A stretch of 37,850 bases of DNA from Streptomyces spiramenti (GTDB taxonomy: Bacteria > Actinomycetota > Actinomycetes > Streptomycetales > Streptomycetaceae). Under the pieces are notes generated by a model. That model did not search any database, was not told the origin of the DNA, and was given only the letters and a program-made list of their open reading frames with translations. This document shows, piece after piece, positions 25,949-33,929 of this stretch (the stretch's first letter is position 1; each line of letters opens with the position of its first letter). The DNA is taken from the NCBI RefSeq assembly GCF_012034385.1, contig NZ_JAAVJB010000025.1:1-37850 (forward strand). Reading direction: 5' to 3'. Made by a program: the position numbers and the translations under genes.

Positions 25949-26711
25949 ACTCCGCCCCGTCGTCCACCCCGAGGGGATCAAGGACCGCCGCAGCGGCGAG
26001 CACTGGGCGGGACGGCTCTACATGCGCGAGGTCTCCCTGCGCTGGACCAGACACCTGGTGAACAGCCGGATCACCCCCAACCAGCTGACCTACCTCATGG
26101 TCGTGGCCGGGGTCGCGGCCGGTGCGGCGCTGCTGATCCCCGGCATCGCGGGTGCGCTGCTGGCCGCGCTGCTGATCCAGCTGTACCTGCTGCTGGACTG
26201 CGTCGACGGCGAGGTCGCCCGCTGGCGGAAGCAGACCTCGGTGACCGGGGTCTACCTGGACCGGGTCGGTCACTACCTGGCCGAGGCCGCGCTGCTGGTC
26301 GGGTTCGGCGTGCGGGCGGCCGACGTGTTCGCACTGGAGGGCGCCGCCGCGAACTGGCTGTGGGCCTTCCTCGGCACGCTCGCCGCGCTGGGCGCCATCC
26401 TGATCAAGGCCGAGACGGACCTGGTCGACGTCGCCCGGCTGCGCAGCGGGATGCCGGCCGTGCAGGAGTCGGCGGCCACGCCCCGCTCCTCCGGTCTCGC
26501 TTTCGCGCGCCGCGCCGCGGCGGCGCTGAAGTTCCACCGGTTGGTCGGCGGGGTCGAGGCGTCACTGTTCGTCCTCGCGGTCGCGATCGCCGACCTGATC
26601 GCCGGCGGGTTGTTCTTCACCCGCCTCGGCGTGGCCCTGCTCGCCGCGATCGCTCTGCTCCAGACCCTGCTGCACCTGGTCTCCATCCTCGCCTCCAGCA
26701 GGCTGCGGTGA
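25926..26711 (+). CDS. CDP-alcohol phosphotransferase with altered catalytic motif
   Basis: 261-residue membrane protein with about six TM helices. The motif D-x2-D-G-x2-A-R-x8-G-x3-D-x3-D is present as Asp91, Asp94, Gly95, Ala98-Arg99, Gly108 and Asp112, but the last position is His116 (YLDRVGHYLAEA), not Asp. That fourth Asp is proposed to be the catalytic base in family structures, so either His takes over or the chemistry differs. The N-terminal 45 residues (HWAGRLYMREVSLRWTRHLV) form an interfacial amphipathic helix typical of the fold. Together with the larger paralogue upstream it suggests two successive phospho-alcohol transfers or a heteromer. It starts inside the G1P-dehydrogenase gene and its stop overlaps the GT2 start (GTGA). 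Confidence 0.86.
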   Translation: MSKPSVAELRPVVHPEGIKDRRSGEHWAGRLYMREVSLRWTRHLVNSRITPNQLTYLMVVAGVAAGAALLIPGIAGALLAALLIQLYLLLDCVDGEVARWRKQTSVTGVYLDRVGHYLAEAALLVGFGVRAADVFALEGAAANWLWAFLGTLAALGAILIKAETDLVDVARLRSGMPAVQESAATPRSSGLAFARRAAAALKFHRLVGGVEASLFVLAVAIADLIAGGLFFTRLGVALLAAIALLQTLLHLVSILASSRLR

Positions 26712-27613
26712 GCGGCGACCCGGCCACCGGGGGCACCGGCCTCTCCCTCGGGGCGGTGATCATCACCATGGGCAACCGCCCCGAGGAGCTGAAGCGGCTG
26801 CTCGACTCGGTGGCGGCCCAGGCCGGCGACCCCGTGCAGGTGGTGGTGGTCGGCAACGGCGCCGCCCTCCCGGACCTCCCCGAGGGCGTCCGCACGATGG
26901 AGCTGCCGGAGAACCTGGGGATCCCGGGCGGCCGGAACGCCGGCATCGAGGCGTTCGGCCCCGGTGGCACCGACGTGGACGTCCTGCTCTTCCTGGACGA
27001 CGACGGAGACCTCCCCGGCCGTGACGTGGGCGAGCTGGTGCGGGAGGCGTTCGCCGCGGACGACGCGCTCGGCATCGTCTCCTTCCGCATCGCCGACCCG
27101 GAGACCGGAGTCACCCAGCGCCGCCACGTCCCGCGGCTGCGCGCCGCCGACCCGATGCGCTCCTCGCCGGTCACCACCTTCCTCGGCGGCGCCAACGCGG
27201 TGCGGACGGCCGTCTTCGCCGAGGTCGGAGGTCTGCCGGACAGCTTCTTCTACGCCCACGAGGAGACCGACCTCGCCTGGCGCGCGCTGGACGCCGGATG
27301 GGGCATCGAATACCGCGCCGACCTCGTGCTGCACCACCCCACCACCTCGCCCGCCCGCCACGCGCTCTACCACCGGCTGGTGGCCCGCAACCGGGTCTGG
27401 CTGGCCCGCCGCAACCTGCCGCTGCCGCTCATCCCGCTCTACCTCGGCACCTGGCTGCTGCTCACGCTCCTCAGGCGTCCCTCCGGCTCCGCGCTGCGGG
27501 CCTGGGCCGGCGGTTTCGCCGAGGGATGGCGCACCCCCTGCGGTCCCCGGCGGCCGATGCGGTGGCGTACCGTGTGGCGCCTGACCCGGCTGGGCCGCCC
27601 GCCGGTCATCTGA
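26708..27613 (+). CDS. GT2 family glycosyltransferase
   Basis: 301-residue GT-A fold enzyme. Seen: AVIITMGNRPEELKRLLDSV at the N-terminus, LPENLGIPGGRNAGI (residues 67-80), DDDGD (97-101) holding the DxD metal site, FLGGANAVRTAVFAEVGGL for acceptor-side structure, and HEETDLAWRALDAGW (184-198) with the ED/catalytic base region. A C-terminal hydrophobic stretch (LPLPLIPLYLGTWLLLTLL) probably anchors it to the membrane. The pattern is like rhamnosyl- or galactosyl-transferases of cell-envelope glycans. GTG 26708 overlaps the preceding TGA, so it belongs to the same operon and probably glycosylates that pathway's product. The sugar and acceptor are unknown. Confidence 0.9.
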   Translation: MSGDPATGGTGLSLGAVIITMGNRPEELKRLLDSVAAQAGDPVQVVVVGNGAALPDLPEGVRTMELPENLGIPGGRNAGIEAFGPGGTDVDVLLFLDDDGDLPGRDVGELVREAFAADDALGIVSFRIADPETGVTQRRHVPRLRAADPMRSSPVTTFLGGANAVRTAVFAEVGGLPDSFFYAHEETDLAWRALDAGWGIEYRADLVLHHPTTSPARHALYHRLVARNRVWLARRNLPLPLIPLYLGTWLLLTLLRRPSGSALRAWAGGFAEGWRTPCGPRRPMRWRTVWRLTRLGRPPVI

Positions 27614-27647
27614 CAAGCTCCTACCTGAGATCATTCACGAGCGAACA

Positions 27648-27680
27648 ACGGACCGGACACCGAACACGCGTCCGGTCCGT
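27648..27680. terminator. Hairpin between the GT2 and ABC transporter genes
   Basis: Perfect 11-bp stem ACGGACCGGAC (27648-27658) / GTCCGGTCCGT (27670-27680), 11-base loop, in the only gap (109 bases) of the cluster. It may reduce read-through into the exporter genes or stabilise the upstream mRNA. Confidence 0.55.
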
Positions 27681-27722
27681 CCGCGGCTCTCCACAGCCGG
27701 CCCGCGAGACGAAAGTGTCGAT

Positions 27723-28658
27723 GTGAGCGAGACAACGCACGAGCGTGCGACCTCCGCCGCCCCACCCCCGCCCGGGGAGAAGCTCAGCGCCGCCGAGCTG
27801 GCGGCCCGCCACGGGCTGGCGGTGAGCGGGGCGAGGCCGTCGCTCCCCGCTTACGTGCGGCAACTATGGGGCCGCCGGCACTTCATCGTGTCCTTCTCCC
27901 AGGCGAAGCTGACGGCGCAGTACAGCCAGGCCAAGATGGGCCAGGTCTGGCAGGTGCTGACCCCGCTGCTCAACGCGGCGGTCTACCTGCTGATCTTCGG
28001 GTACCTGCTCGGCGGGCGTGGCGGCATGGACATGCCGGAGTACATTCCGTTCCTGGTGATCGGGGTCTTCCTCTTCACCTTCACCCAGCAGTCGGTCATG
28101 GCGGGGGTCAAGTCGATCCCCGGCAACATCGGGCTGGTCCGGGCGCTGCACTTCCCCCGCGCCTCGCTCCCCATCTCCTTCGTGCTCCAGCAGCTCCAGC
28201 AGCTGCTCTTCTCCACCGTCGTCATCCTGGTCGTCCTCATCGGCTTCGGCCACTACCCCAGCTGGACCTGGCTGCTCGTCGTCCCGGCCCTGCTGCTCCA
28301 GCTGGTCTTCAACTCCGGACTGGCCCTGGTCTTCGCCCGCTGGGGGGCGGCCGTCCCCGACCTGGCGCAGCTGATGCCGTTCGTGCTGCGCACCGCCATG
28401 TACGGCTCCGGCGTCCTCTTCCCCATCGGCCACATCCTCGAAGGGCGCGACGTACCGTCCTGGGTCGCGGACGTCGCGCTGGCCAACCCCATCTCCGTCT
28501 ACATGGAGTTGTTCCGGCACGCCACCATCACCGACGGCCCCCACCACGGCGGCCTCGCGGGCTACTTCTGGCTGCTCGCCGTCGGCTACGCGCTCCTCGC
28601 GCTCGTCGCCGGGTTCGTGTACTTCTGGAAGGCGGAGGAGAGGTACGGCCGTGGCTGA
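27723..28658 (+). CDS. ABC-2 type polysaccharide/polyol-phosphate export permease (TagG/Wzm-like)
   Basis: 311-residue permease. The N-terminal cytoplasmic ~55 residues (a Ser/Thr/Pro-rich head, then an interfacial helix LPAYVRQLWGRRHFIVSFSQAKLTAQY) precede six TM helices at about residues 77-100, 113-135, 150-180, 185-205, 220-245 and 275-300. The QAKLTAQYSQAKMGQVWQVL segment is typical of ABC-2 exporters of teichoic acid, O-antigen or galactan. With the ATPase encoded next it should flip or export a lipid-linked glycopolymer. GTG 27723 is assigned; the ribosome site is weak (GACGAAAG further upstream). The ATPase gene overlaps its end by 8 bases. Confidence 0.88.
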   Translation: MSETTHERATSAAPPPPGEKLSAAELAARHGLAVSGARPSLPAYVRQLWGRRHFIVSFSQAKLTAQYSQAKMGQVWQVLTPLLNAAVYLLIFGYLLGGRGGMDMPEYIPFLVIGVFLFTFTQQSVMAGVKSIPGNIGLVRALHFPRASLPISFVLQQLQQLLFSTVVILVVLIGFGHYPSWTWLLVVPALLLQLVFNSGLALVFARWGAAVPDLAQLMPFVLRTAMYGSGVLFPIGHILEGRDVPSWVADVALANPISVYMELFRHATITDGPHHGGLAGYFWLLAVGYALLALVAGFVYFWKAEERYGRG

Positions 28659-29454
28659 CAACACCACCGACACCACCGCGGGCACCGCGACGACCGGGGA
28701 GCGTGTCCCCACCGTCATCGCGGACGACCTGCACATCGTCTACCGCGTCACCGCCGGACGGCAGCGCGGCAACGCCACCGCCGCGCTGCGCCGCGTCATG
28801 CGCCGCGAACCCTCGGGGCGGGTCCGCGAGGTCCACGCCGTCCGCGGGGTCAGCTTCACCGCCCACCGCGGCGAGGCGATCGGCCTCATCGGCTCCAACG
28901 GCTCGGGCAAATCGACCCTGCTGCGCGCCATCGCAGGCCTGCTGCCCCCGGAGAGCGGCCGGGTCTACACCGACGGCCAGCCCTCCCTCCTCGGCGTCAA
29001 CGCGGCCCTGATGAACGACCTCACCGGCGAGCGCAACGTCATACTCGGCGGCCTCGCCATGGGGATGAGCCGCGAGCAGATCAAGGAGCGCTACCAGAGC
29101 ATCGTCGACTTCTCCGGCATCAACGAGAAGGGCGACTTCATCAGCCTGCCGATGCGGACGTACTCGTCCGGCATGGCGGCCCGCCTGCGCTTCTCCATCG
29201 CGGCGGCCAAGGACCACGACGTCCTCATGATCGACGAGGCGCTCGCCACCGGCGACAAGAGGTTCCAGAAGCGCTCCGAGGCCCGCATCCGCGAACTCCG
29301 CAAGGAAGCCGGGACCGTCTTCCTCGTCAGCCACCGCAACCGCTCCATCCGGGACACCTGCGACCGGGTGCTCTGGCTGGAGAAGGGCGAGCTGGTCATG
29401 GACGGACCCACCGACGAGGTGCTCAAGGCCTACGAGGCCGAGACCGCCTCCTGA
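28651..29454 (+). CDS. ABC transporter ATP-binding protein (TagH/Wzt-like)
   Basis: 267-residue ATPase, partner of the preceding permease. Walker A GSNGSGKST (81-89), signature YSSGMAARL (171-179), Walker B VLMIDEALATGD (191-202), H-loop His228 in FLVSHRNRS. Before Walker A there is the extended N-terminal part with ALRRVMRREPSGRVREVHAVRGVSF, as in polysaccharide exporters of the Wzt/TagH class. There is no C-terminal carbohydrate-binding domain, so substrate recognition rests with the permease or a separate protein. GTG 28651 lies inside the permease gene. A terminator follows at 29472-29498. Confidence 0.92.
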   Translation: MADNTTDTTAGTATTGERVPTVIADDLHIVYRVTAGRQRGNATAALRRVMRREPSGRVREVHAVRGVSFTAHRGEAIGLIGSNGSGKSTLLRAIAGLLPPESGRVYTDGQPSLLGVNAALMNDLTGERNVILGGLAMGMSREQIKERYQSIVDFSGINEKGDFISLPMRTYSSGMAARLRFSIAAAKDHDVLMIDEALATGDKRFQKRSEARIRELRKEAGTVFLVSHRNRSIRDTCDRVLWLEKGELVMDGPTDEVLKAYEAETAS

Positions 29455-29471
29455 CACCGGCCGTGCCCCTC

Positions 29472-29498
29472 CCGCGCCCGGGCCCGACCCGGGCGCGG
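29472..29498. terminator. Hairpin terminator after the ABC exporter
   Basis: Perfect 11-bp stem CCGCGCCCGGG (29472-29482) / CCCGGGCGCGG (29488-29498) with a 5-base loop, 18 bases after the ATPase stop. It divides the exporter cluster from the squalene genes. Confidence 0.7.
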
Positions 29499-29547
29499 AA
29501 GGGCGTGTCCGAGGGGATCGGCGCCCCGACAAGGTAGAAATGACGGT

Positions 29548-30462
29548 ATGACGACCACCGCCGCCGCCGACCCCGGTCACCAGCAGGTCTCCGCGACGCT
29601 GGCCAAGGCCGCCCGAGAGAACTTCCCCGTCGCGCCCCGCTTCCTGCCCGCGGCCTGGCGCGAGGACCTCATGGCCGTCTACGGCTACGCCCGGCTGGTG
29701 GACGACGCCGGCGACGGGGACCTCGCCCCCGGAGGCGCCGACGCCGTCCTGCTGGGACTGGAGGCCGACGCCGCGGACGAGCCCGCGGCGCTGCTGGACG
29801 CGCTGGAGGCCGACCTGGACCGCGTGTTCGCCCGCGGAGGTGAAGCACCCCGCCACCCTCTGGTCCGCGGCCTGCTCCCCACCGTCCGGCGCACCGGCCT
29901 CACCGCCGACCCCTTCCGCGACCTCATCGAGGCCAACCGGGTCGACCAGCGCGTCAGCCGCTACGCGGACCGCGAGCAACTCCTGGCGTACTGCGAACTC
30001 TCCGCCAACCCCGTCGGGCGGCTGGTCCTCGCCGTCACCGGCACCACGACCCCCGAACGGGTCCGGCGCTCCGACGCGATCTGCACCGCCCTCCAGCTGA
30101 TCGAGCACCTCCAGGACGTCGCGGAGGACCTGGCGCGCGACCGGGTCTACCTGCCCGCGACGGAGCTGCGGCGCTTCCACGTCACCGAGCGCGACCTCGC
30201 CGCCCCCACCGCCGGTGCCGCCCTGCGGGCCCTGGTCGCCTCGGAGGCGGACCGGGCACGTAGGCTGCTGGACGACGGCGCACCGCTCGTCGGCAGCGTC
30301 CAGGGCAGGCTCCGGATGCTGCTCGCCGGGTTCGTGGGCGGCGGGAGAGCGGCGCTGGCGGCCATCACCGACGCCCGGTACGACGTTCTCGCCGGTACCC
30401 CCCGGCCCACCAGAACCGGCCTGCTCCGCGCGGCGGGGTCCACCATGCGACGAGGAATGTGA
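29548..30462 (+). CDS. hpnC: Squalene synthase HpnC (presqualene diphosphate to hydroxysqualene)
   Basis: 304-residue trans-prenyltransferase-fold enzyme. In the three-step bacterial squalene route HpnC converts presqualene diphosphate to hydroxysqualene. First Asp-rich motif DDAGD (52-56) in VYGYARLVDDAGD, second DVAED (190-194) in LIEHLQDVAEDLARDRVYLP. CELSANPVGRLVL is the conserved helix of the HpnC/D family. ATG 29548 begins MTTTAAADPG; the ribosome site is weak. Possible -10-like TAGAAA (29536-29541) lies just upstream but no -35 is convincing. Followed by hpnD after 10 bases or fewer, then hpnE and the prenyl synthase in one operon. Confidence 0.92.
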   Translation: MTTTAAADPGHQQVSATLAKAARENFPVAPRFLPAAWREDLMAVYGYARLVDDAGDGDLAPGGADAVLLGLEADAADEPAALLDALEADLDRVFARGGEAPRHPLVRGLLPTVRRTGLTADPFRDLIEANRVDQRVSRYADREQLLAYCELSANPVGRLVLAVTGTTTPERVRRSDAICTALQLIEHLQDVAEDLARDRVYLPATELRRFHVTERDLAAPTAGAALRALVASEADRARRLLDDGAPLVGSVQGRLRMLLAGFVGGGRAALAAITDARYDVLAGTPRPTRTGLLRAAGSTMRRGM

Positions 30463-30472
30463 GCTGTCCACC

Positions 30473-31399
30473 GTGACGACGAGCCCCCCGCTCTCTCCCT
30501 CCCTGAACGCCGCCTACCGCTACTGCGAGATCGTCACCGGCCAGCAGGCCCGGAACTTCGCCTACGGCATCCGGCTGCTGCCCGCCGCCGAACGCCGGGC
30601 GATGTCCGCGCTCTACGCCTTCTCCCGCCGCGTCGACGACATCGGCGACGGTCCCCTCGACGACGCGACCAAGGAGTCCCGCCTCAAGGAGACCCGCGAC
30701 CTGCTCCAGCAGGTCCGTGCCGGTGAGATCGCCGACGACGCGACCGACCCGGTCGCCCTGGCGCTCGCGGACGCCGCCGACCGGTTCCCGATCCCGCTCG
30801 ACGGGCTCGACGAACTCATCGACGGCGTGCTGATGGACGTCCACGGCCGGAGCTACGAGACGTGGGAGGAGCTCCGCGACTACTGCCGCTGCGTCGCCGG
30901 CGCGGTGGGGCGCCTCTCCCTCGGGGTCTTCGGGACCGTTCCCGGCGCCCCCGGCGCGGAACGGGCCCCGCAGTTCGCCGACACCCTCGGCCTCGCGCTG
31001 CAACTCACCAACATCCTCCGCGATCTGCGGGAGGATGCCGCGGAAGGCCGCAGCTACCTCCCCGAGGAGGACCTGCGGGCCTACGGGTGCACCGACGGCT
31101 TCGACCGCTCGCAGCCCCAGCGCGGCGCCGACTTCGACGGCCTCGTCCGGTTCCAGGTGCACCGCGCCCGGCGGCTGTTCGCCGACGGCTACCGGCTGCT
31201 GCCGATGCTCGACCGCCGCTCCGGCGCCTGCGTCGCCGCCATGGCGGGCATCTACCACCGGCTGCTGGACCACATCGCGGCCGACCCCGCCGCCGTGCTG
31301 CGCGGCCGGGTCTCGCTGCCCGCCCCGCAGAAGGCCCTGGTCGCCGTCCGCGGGCTGGCCGGCCTCGACGCCCGCCGCGCCGTGCGGAAGCGCCCGTGA
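30473..31399 (+). CDS. hpnD: Presqualene diphosphate synthase HpnD
   Basis: 308 residues from GTG 30473. It condenses two farnesyl diphosphates to presqualene diphosphate. Motifs: YAFSRRVDDIGDG with DDIGD (55-59), and NILRDLREDAAEGRSYLP with DLRED (184-188); RNFAYGIRLLP is the usual N-terminal helix. The start is debatable: GTG 30473 has no ribosome site, whereas an in-frame CTG at 30464 lies 6 bases after GAGGAA (30452-30457). With the CTG start it would begin two bases after the hpnC stop. The stop overlaps the hpnE GTG start (GTGA). Confidence 0.93.
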   Translation: MTTSPPLSPSLNAAYRYCEIVTGQQARNFAYGIRLLPAAERRAMSALYAFSRRVDDIGDGPLDDATKESRLKETRDLLQQVRAGEIADDATDPVALALADAADRFPIPLDGLDELIDGVLMDVHGRSYETWEELRDYCRCVAGAVGRLSLGVFGTVPGAPGAERAPQFADTLGLALQLTNILRDLREDAAEGRSYLPEEDLRAYGCTDGFDRSQPQRGADFDGLVRFQVHRARRLFADGYRLLPMLDRRSGACVAAMAGIYHRLLDHIAADPAAVLRGRVSLPAPQKALVAVRGLAGLDARRAVRKRP

Positions 31400-32814
31400 C
31401 CCGTACCGCCCTCGTCATCGGCGGCGGACTGGCCGGGACCACCGCCGCGCTGGACCTCGCCGACCGCGGCTGGCGCGTGACGCTCGCCGAGACCCGCCCC
31501 CGCCTCGGCGGCCTCGCCTTCTCCTTCCGTCGTGCCTCCGCCGTGGGCGACCTCACCGTCGACAACGGCCAGCACGTCTACCTCCGCTGCTGCACCGCGT
31601 ACCGCGGTTTCCTGGAACGGATCGGCGGCAGCGGACTGGCGCCGATCCAGCGCCGCCTGGACGTCCCCGTCCTCGACGCCGACACCGGCCGCGCCGGGCG
31701 GCTCACCCGCACCGCGCTGCCCGTCCCCCTCCACCTGTCAGCGGCACTGGCCCGCTACCCGCACCTGGACAGCGGGCAGCGGCTCCGTGCCGCCCGCGCC
31801 GCCTGGGCCCTGCGGTCACTGGACCCCGCCGACCCCGCACTCGACGCCAGGTCCTTCGGGGACTGGCTGCACGAACAGGGACAGGACCCGCGCACCGCCG
31901 CCGCCCTGTGGGACCTGGTCGGCGTCGCCACCCTCAACGCACGCGCCGACGACGTCTCGCTCGCGCTGGCCGCCAAGGTCTTCCGCACCGGGCTGCTGAC
32001 CACGCCCGGAGGCGCCGACATCGGCCTCCCCGCCGTGCCGCTCGGGGAGATCCACGGCACACTGGCGGGCCGCGCCCTCGCGGACGCCGGCGTCACCACG
32101 CTGCTGCGTGCCCGCGCACGCCGCGTCACCCGCCCCGCCGAGGGCACCGGCGGCTGGACCACCACCTTGGAACGGGGTGGCGACCCCGTCGAGCTCACCA
32201 CCGACGCGGTCGTCCTCGCCGTGCCGCAGGGACAGACCCACGCTCTGCTGCCGCCCGGTGCCCTGGAGGAGCCGGAGCGCCTCCTGCGGCTCGTGGACTC
32301 CCCGATCCTCAACGTCCACGTCGTCTACGACCGTCCGGTGCTGCGACGGCCGTTCCTCGCCGCACTCGGCAGCCCGGTGCAGTGGGTGTTCGACCGCACG
32401 CCCCACTCCGGTCTCGCCGACCTGCCCGGCGCGGGCGACTCCCAGTACGTCGCGCTGTCCCAGTCGGCGGCGAACGGCGAGATCGACCTGCCCGCGGCCG
32501 ACCTGCGCCGTCGCTACCTTCCCGAGCTGGAACGCCTGCTGCCGGCCGCCCGCGCCGCGGGCGTACGGGACTTCTTCGTCACCAGGGAGCGCACCGCGAC
32601 CTTCGCACCCGCCCCCGGTACCGCCCGGCTCCGCCCGGGCACCACCACTCGGGCACCCGGCCTGTACCTGGCCGGCGCGTGGACCGACACCGGCTGGCCC
32701 GCGACCATGGAGGGCGCGGTCCGCAGCGGCCACGCCGCCGCCCGCGCCGCCGCCGGAGCACCCGCGCGCACCCCCGCCCGCACCCCGATCGCCCAGCGCG
32801 AGGAGCATCCGTGA
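31396..32814 (+). CDS. hpnE: Hydroxysqualene dehydroxylase HpnE (FAD-dependent)
   Basis: 472-residue flavoprotein of the phytoene-desaturase/amine-oxidase superfamily that reduces hydroxysqualene to squalene. N-terminal FAD Rossmann motif ALVIGGGLAGTTAALDLADRG (5-25, GxGxxG) with Glu31 in TLAETRPRLGGLAFSF; the family-typical DNGQHVYLRCCTAYRGFL; C-terminal FAD motif GLYLAGAWTDTGWPATMEGAV. The short tail is rich in Ala, Pro and Arg. GTG 31396 overlaps the hpnD stop. Its own stop overlaps the polyprenyl synthase start, so the whole operon is translationally coupled. Confidence 0.92.
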   Translation: MTRTALVIGGGLAGTTAALDLADRGWRVTLAETRPRLGGLAFSFRRASAVGDLTVDNGQHVYLRCCTAYRGFLERIGGSGLAPIQRRLDVPVLDADTGRAGRLTRTALPVPLHLSAALARYPHLDSGQRLRAARAAWALRSLDPADPALDARSFGDWLHEQGQDPRTAAALWDLVGVATLNARADDVSLALAAKVFRTGLLTTPGGADIGLPAVPLGEIHGTLAGRALADAGVTTLLRARARRVTRPAEGTGGWTTTLERGGDPVELTTDAVVLAVPQGQTHALLPPGALEEPERLLRLVDSPILNVHVVYDRPVLRRPFLAALGSPVQWVFDRTPHSGLADLPGAGDSQYVALSQSAANGEIDLPAADLRRRYLPELERLLPAARAAGVRDFFVTRERTATFAPAPGTARLRPGTTTRAPGLYLAGAWTDTGWPATMEGAVRSGHAAARAAAGAPARTPARTPIAQREEHP

Positions 32815-33869
32815 ACGCCCCCCATCCCGACCCCGACGCCGTGGCGGCCCTGCTGGAACGCGGCCGATCACTCGCCGCCCCCGCGCTGCGCGCCGCCGTC
32901 GGACGGCTGGCGTCCCCCATGGACACCGTCGCCGCCTACCACTTCGGCTGGATCGACGAGGACGGCCGCCCGGCCGACGGCGACGGCGGCAAGGCCGTCC
33001 GGCCGGCGCTCGCCGTGGTCTCCGCCGAGGCTGCCGGAGCCCGGCCGGAGGCCGGGGTTCCCGGTGCCGTCGCGGTCGAACTCGTCCACAACTTCTCCCT
33101 GCTCCACGACGACCTGATGGACGGCGACGAGCAGCGCCGCCACCGGGACACCGTCTGGAAGGTGCACGGCCCGGCACAGGCGATCCTCGTCGGCGACGCC
33201 CTCTTCGCCCTGGCCGGAGAGATCCTGCTGGCCGAGGGCGGTCCGCACGCGGCTGCCGCGGCGCGCCGACTCGCGATCGCCGCCCGCAAGCTGATCGACG
33301 GCCAGGCACAGGACATCGGCTTCGAGCACCGCGAGACGGTCGGCGTCGCGGAGTGCCTGGAGATGGCGGGCAACAAGACCGGCGCGCTCATCGCCTGCGC
33401 CGCGTCGATCGGCGCCGTCCTCGGCGGTGCCGACGAGGCCACCGCCGACTCCCTCGACCGCTACGGCCACCACCTCGGCCTCGCCTTCCAGGCCGTGGAC
33501 GACCTCCTCGGCATCTGGGGCGACTCCCGTTCCACCGGCAAGCAGACCTGGAGCGACCTGCGGCAGCGCAAGAAGTCGCTCCCGGTCGTCGCGGCCCTGG
33601 CCGCCGACAACCCCGCCGCGGAACGCCTCACCGGTCTGCTGACCGCCGACGCCAAGAAGTCCCCCGAGGAGTTCGAGGACTTCGACGAGGCCGAGTTCGC
33701 CGAGCGCGCCGCGCTCATCGAGGAGGCCGGCGGCCGGGAGTGGGCCGCCGACGAGGCCCGGCGCCAGCACGACACCGCCGTCTCCGCGATCGAGGGCCTG
33801 GCGATGCCGGACCACACCCGTGAGCAGCTGCTCGCCCTCGCCGACTTCATCGTCATCCGCGAGCGCTGA
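32811..33869 (+). CDS. Polyprenyl diphosphate synthase (probably farnesyl diphosphate)
   Basis: 352-residue all-alpha prenyl elongase that makes the allylic diphosphate used by HpnD. First Asp-rich motif DDLMD (100-104) in NFSLLHDDLMDGDEQRR, with KAVRPAL upstream (usual GKRxRP). Second motif DDLLGIWGD (230-238), where FPP/GGPP synthases have DDxxD. The residues before the first motif (NFSLLH) set chain length; they are not diagnostic here, but context argues for FPP. GTG 32811 follows AGGAG (32801-32805) and overlaps the hpnE stop (GTGA). The gene is followed by a hairpin and a convergent lectin gene, with no squalene-hopene cyclase. Confidence 0.92.
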   Translation: MNAPHPDPDAVAALLERGRSLAAPALRAAVGRLASPMDTVAAYHFGWIDEDGRPADGDGGKAVRPALAVVSAEAAGARPEAGVPGAVAVELVHNFSLLHDDLMDGDEQRRHRDTVWKVHGPAQAILVGDALFALAGEILLAEGGPHAAAAARRLAIAARKLIDGQAQDIGFEHRETVGVAECLEMAGNKTGALIACAASIGAVLGGADEATADSLDRYGHHLGLAFQAVDDLLGIWGDSRSTGKQTWSDLRQRKKSLPVVAALAADNPAAERLTGLLTADAKKSPEEFEDFDEAEFAERAALIEEAGGREWAADEARRQHDTAVSAIEGLAMPDHTREQLLALADFIVIRER

Positions 33870-33888
33870 GCGGTTCCGGACCGCGTAC

Positions 33889-33922
33889 GCGGGTGGGACG
33901 GTCGGAAGACCGCCCCGCCCGC
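33889..33922. terminator. Bidirectional hairpin between the polyprenyl synthase and the lectin gene
   Basis: Left arm GCGGGTGGGACGGTC (33889-33903), GGAA tetraloop, right arm GACCGCCCCGCCCGC (33908-33922). There are two non-Watson-Crick positions; each strand's RNA has one G-U pair and one A-C mismatch. It lies between two convergent stops 60 bases apart. Confidence 0.72.
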
Positions 33923-33929
33923 GCCGACG

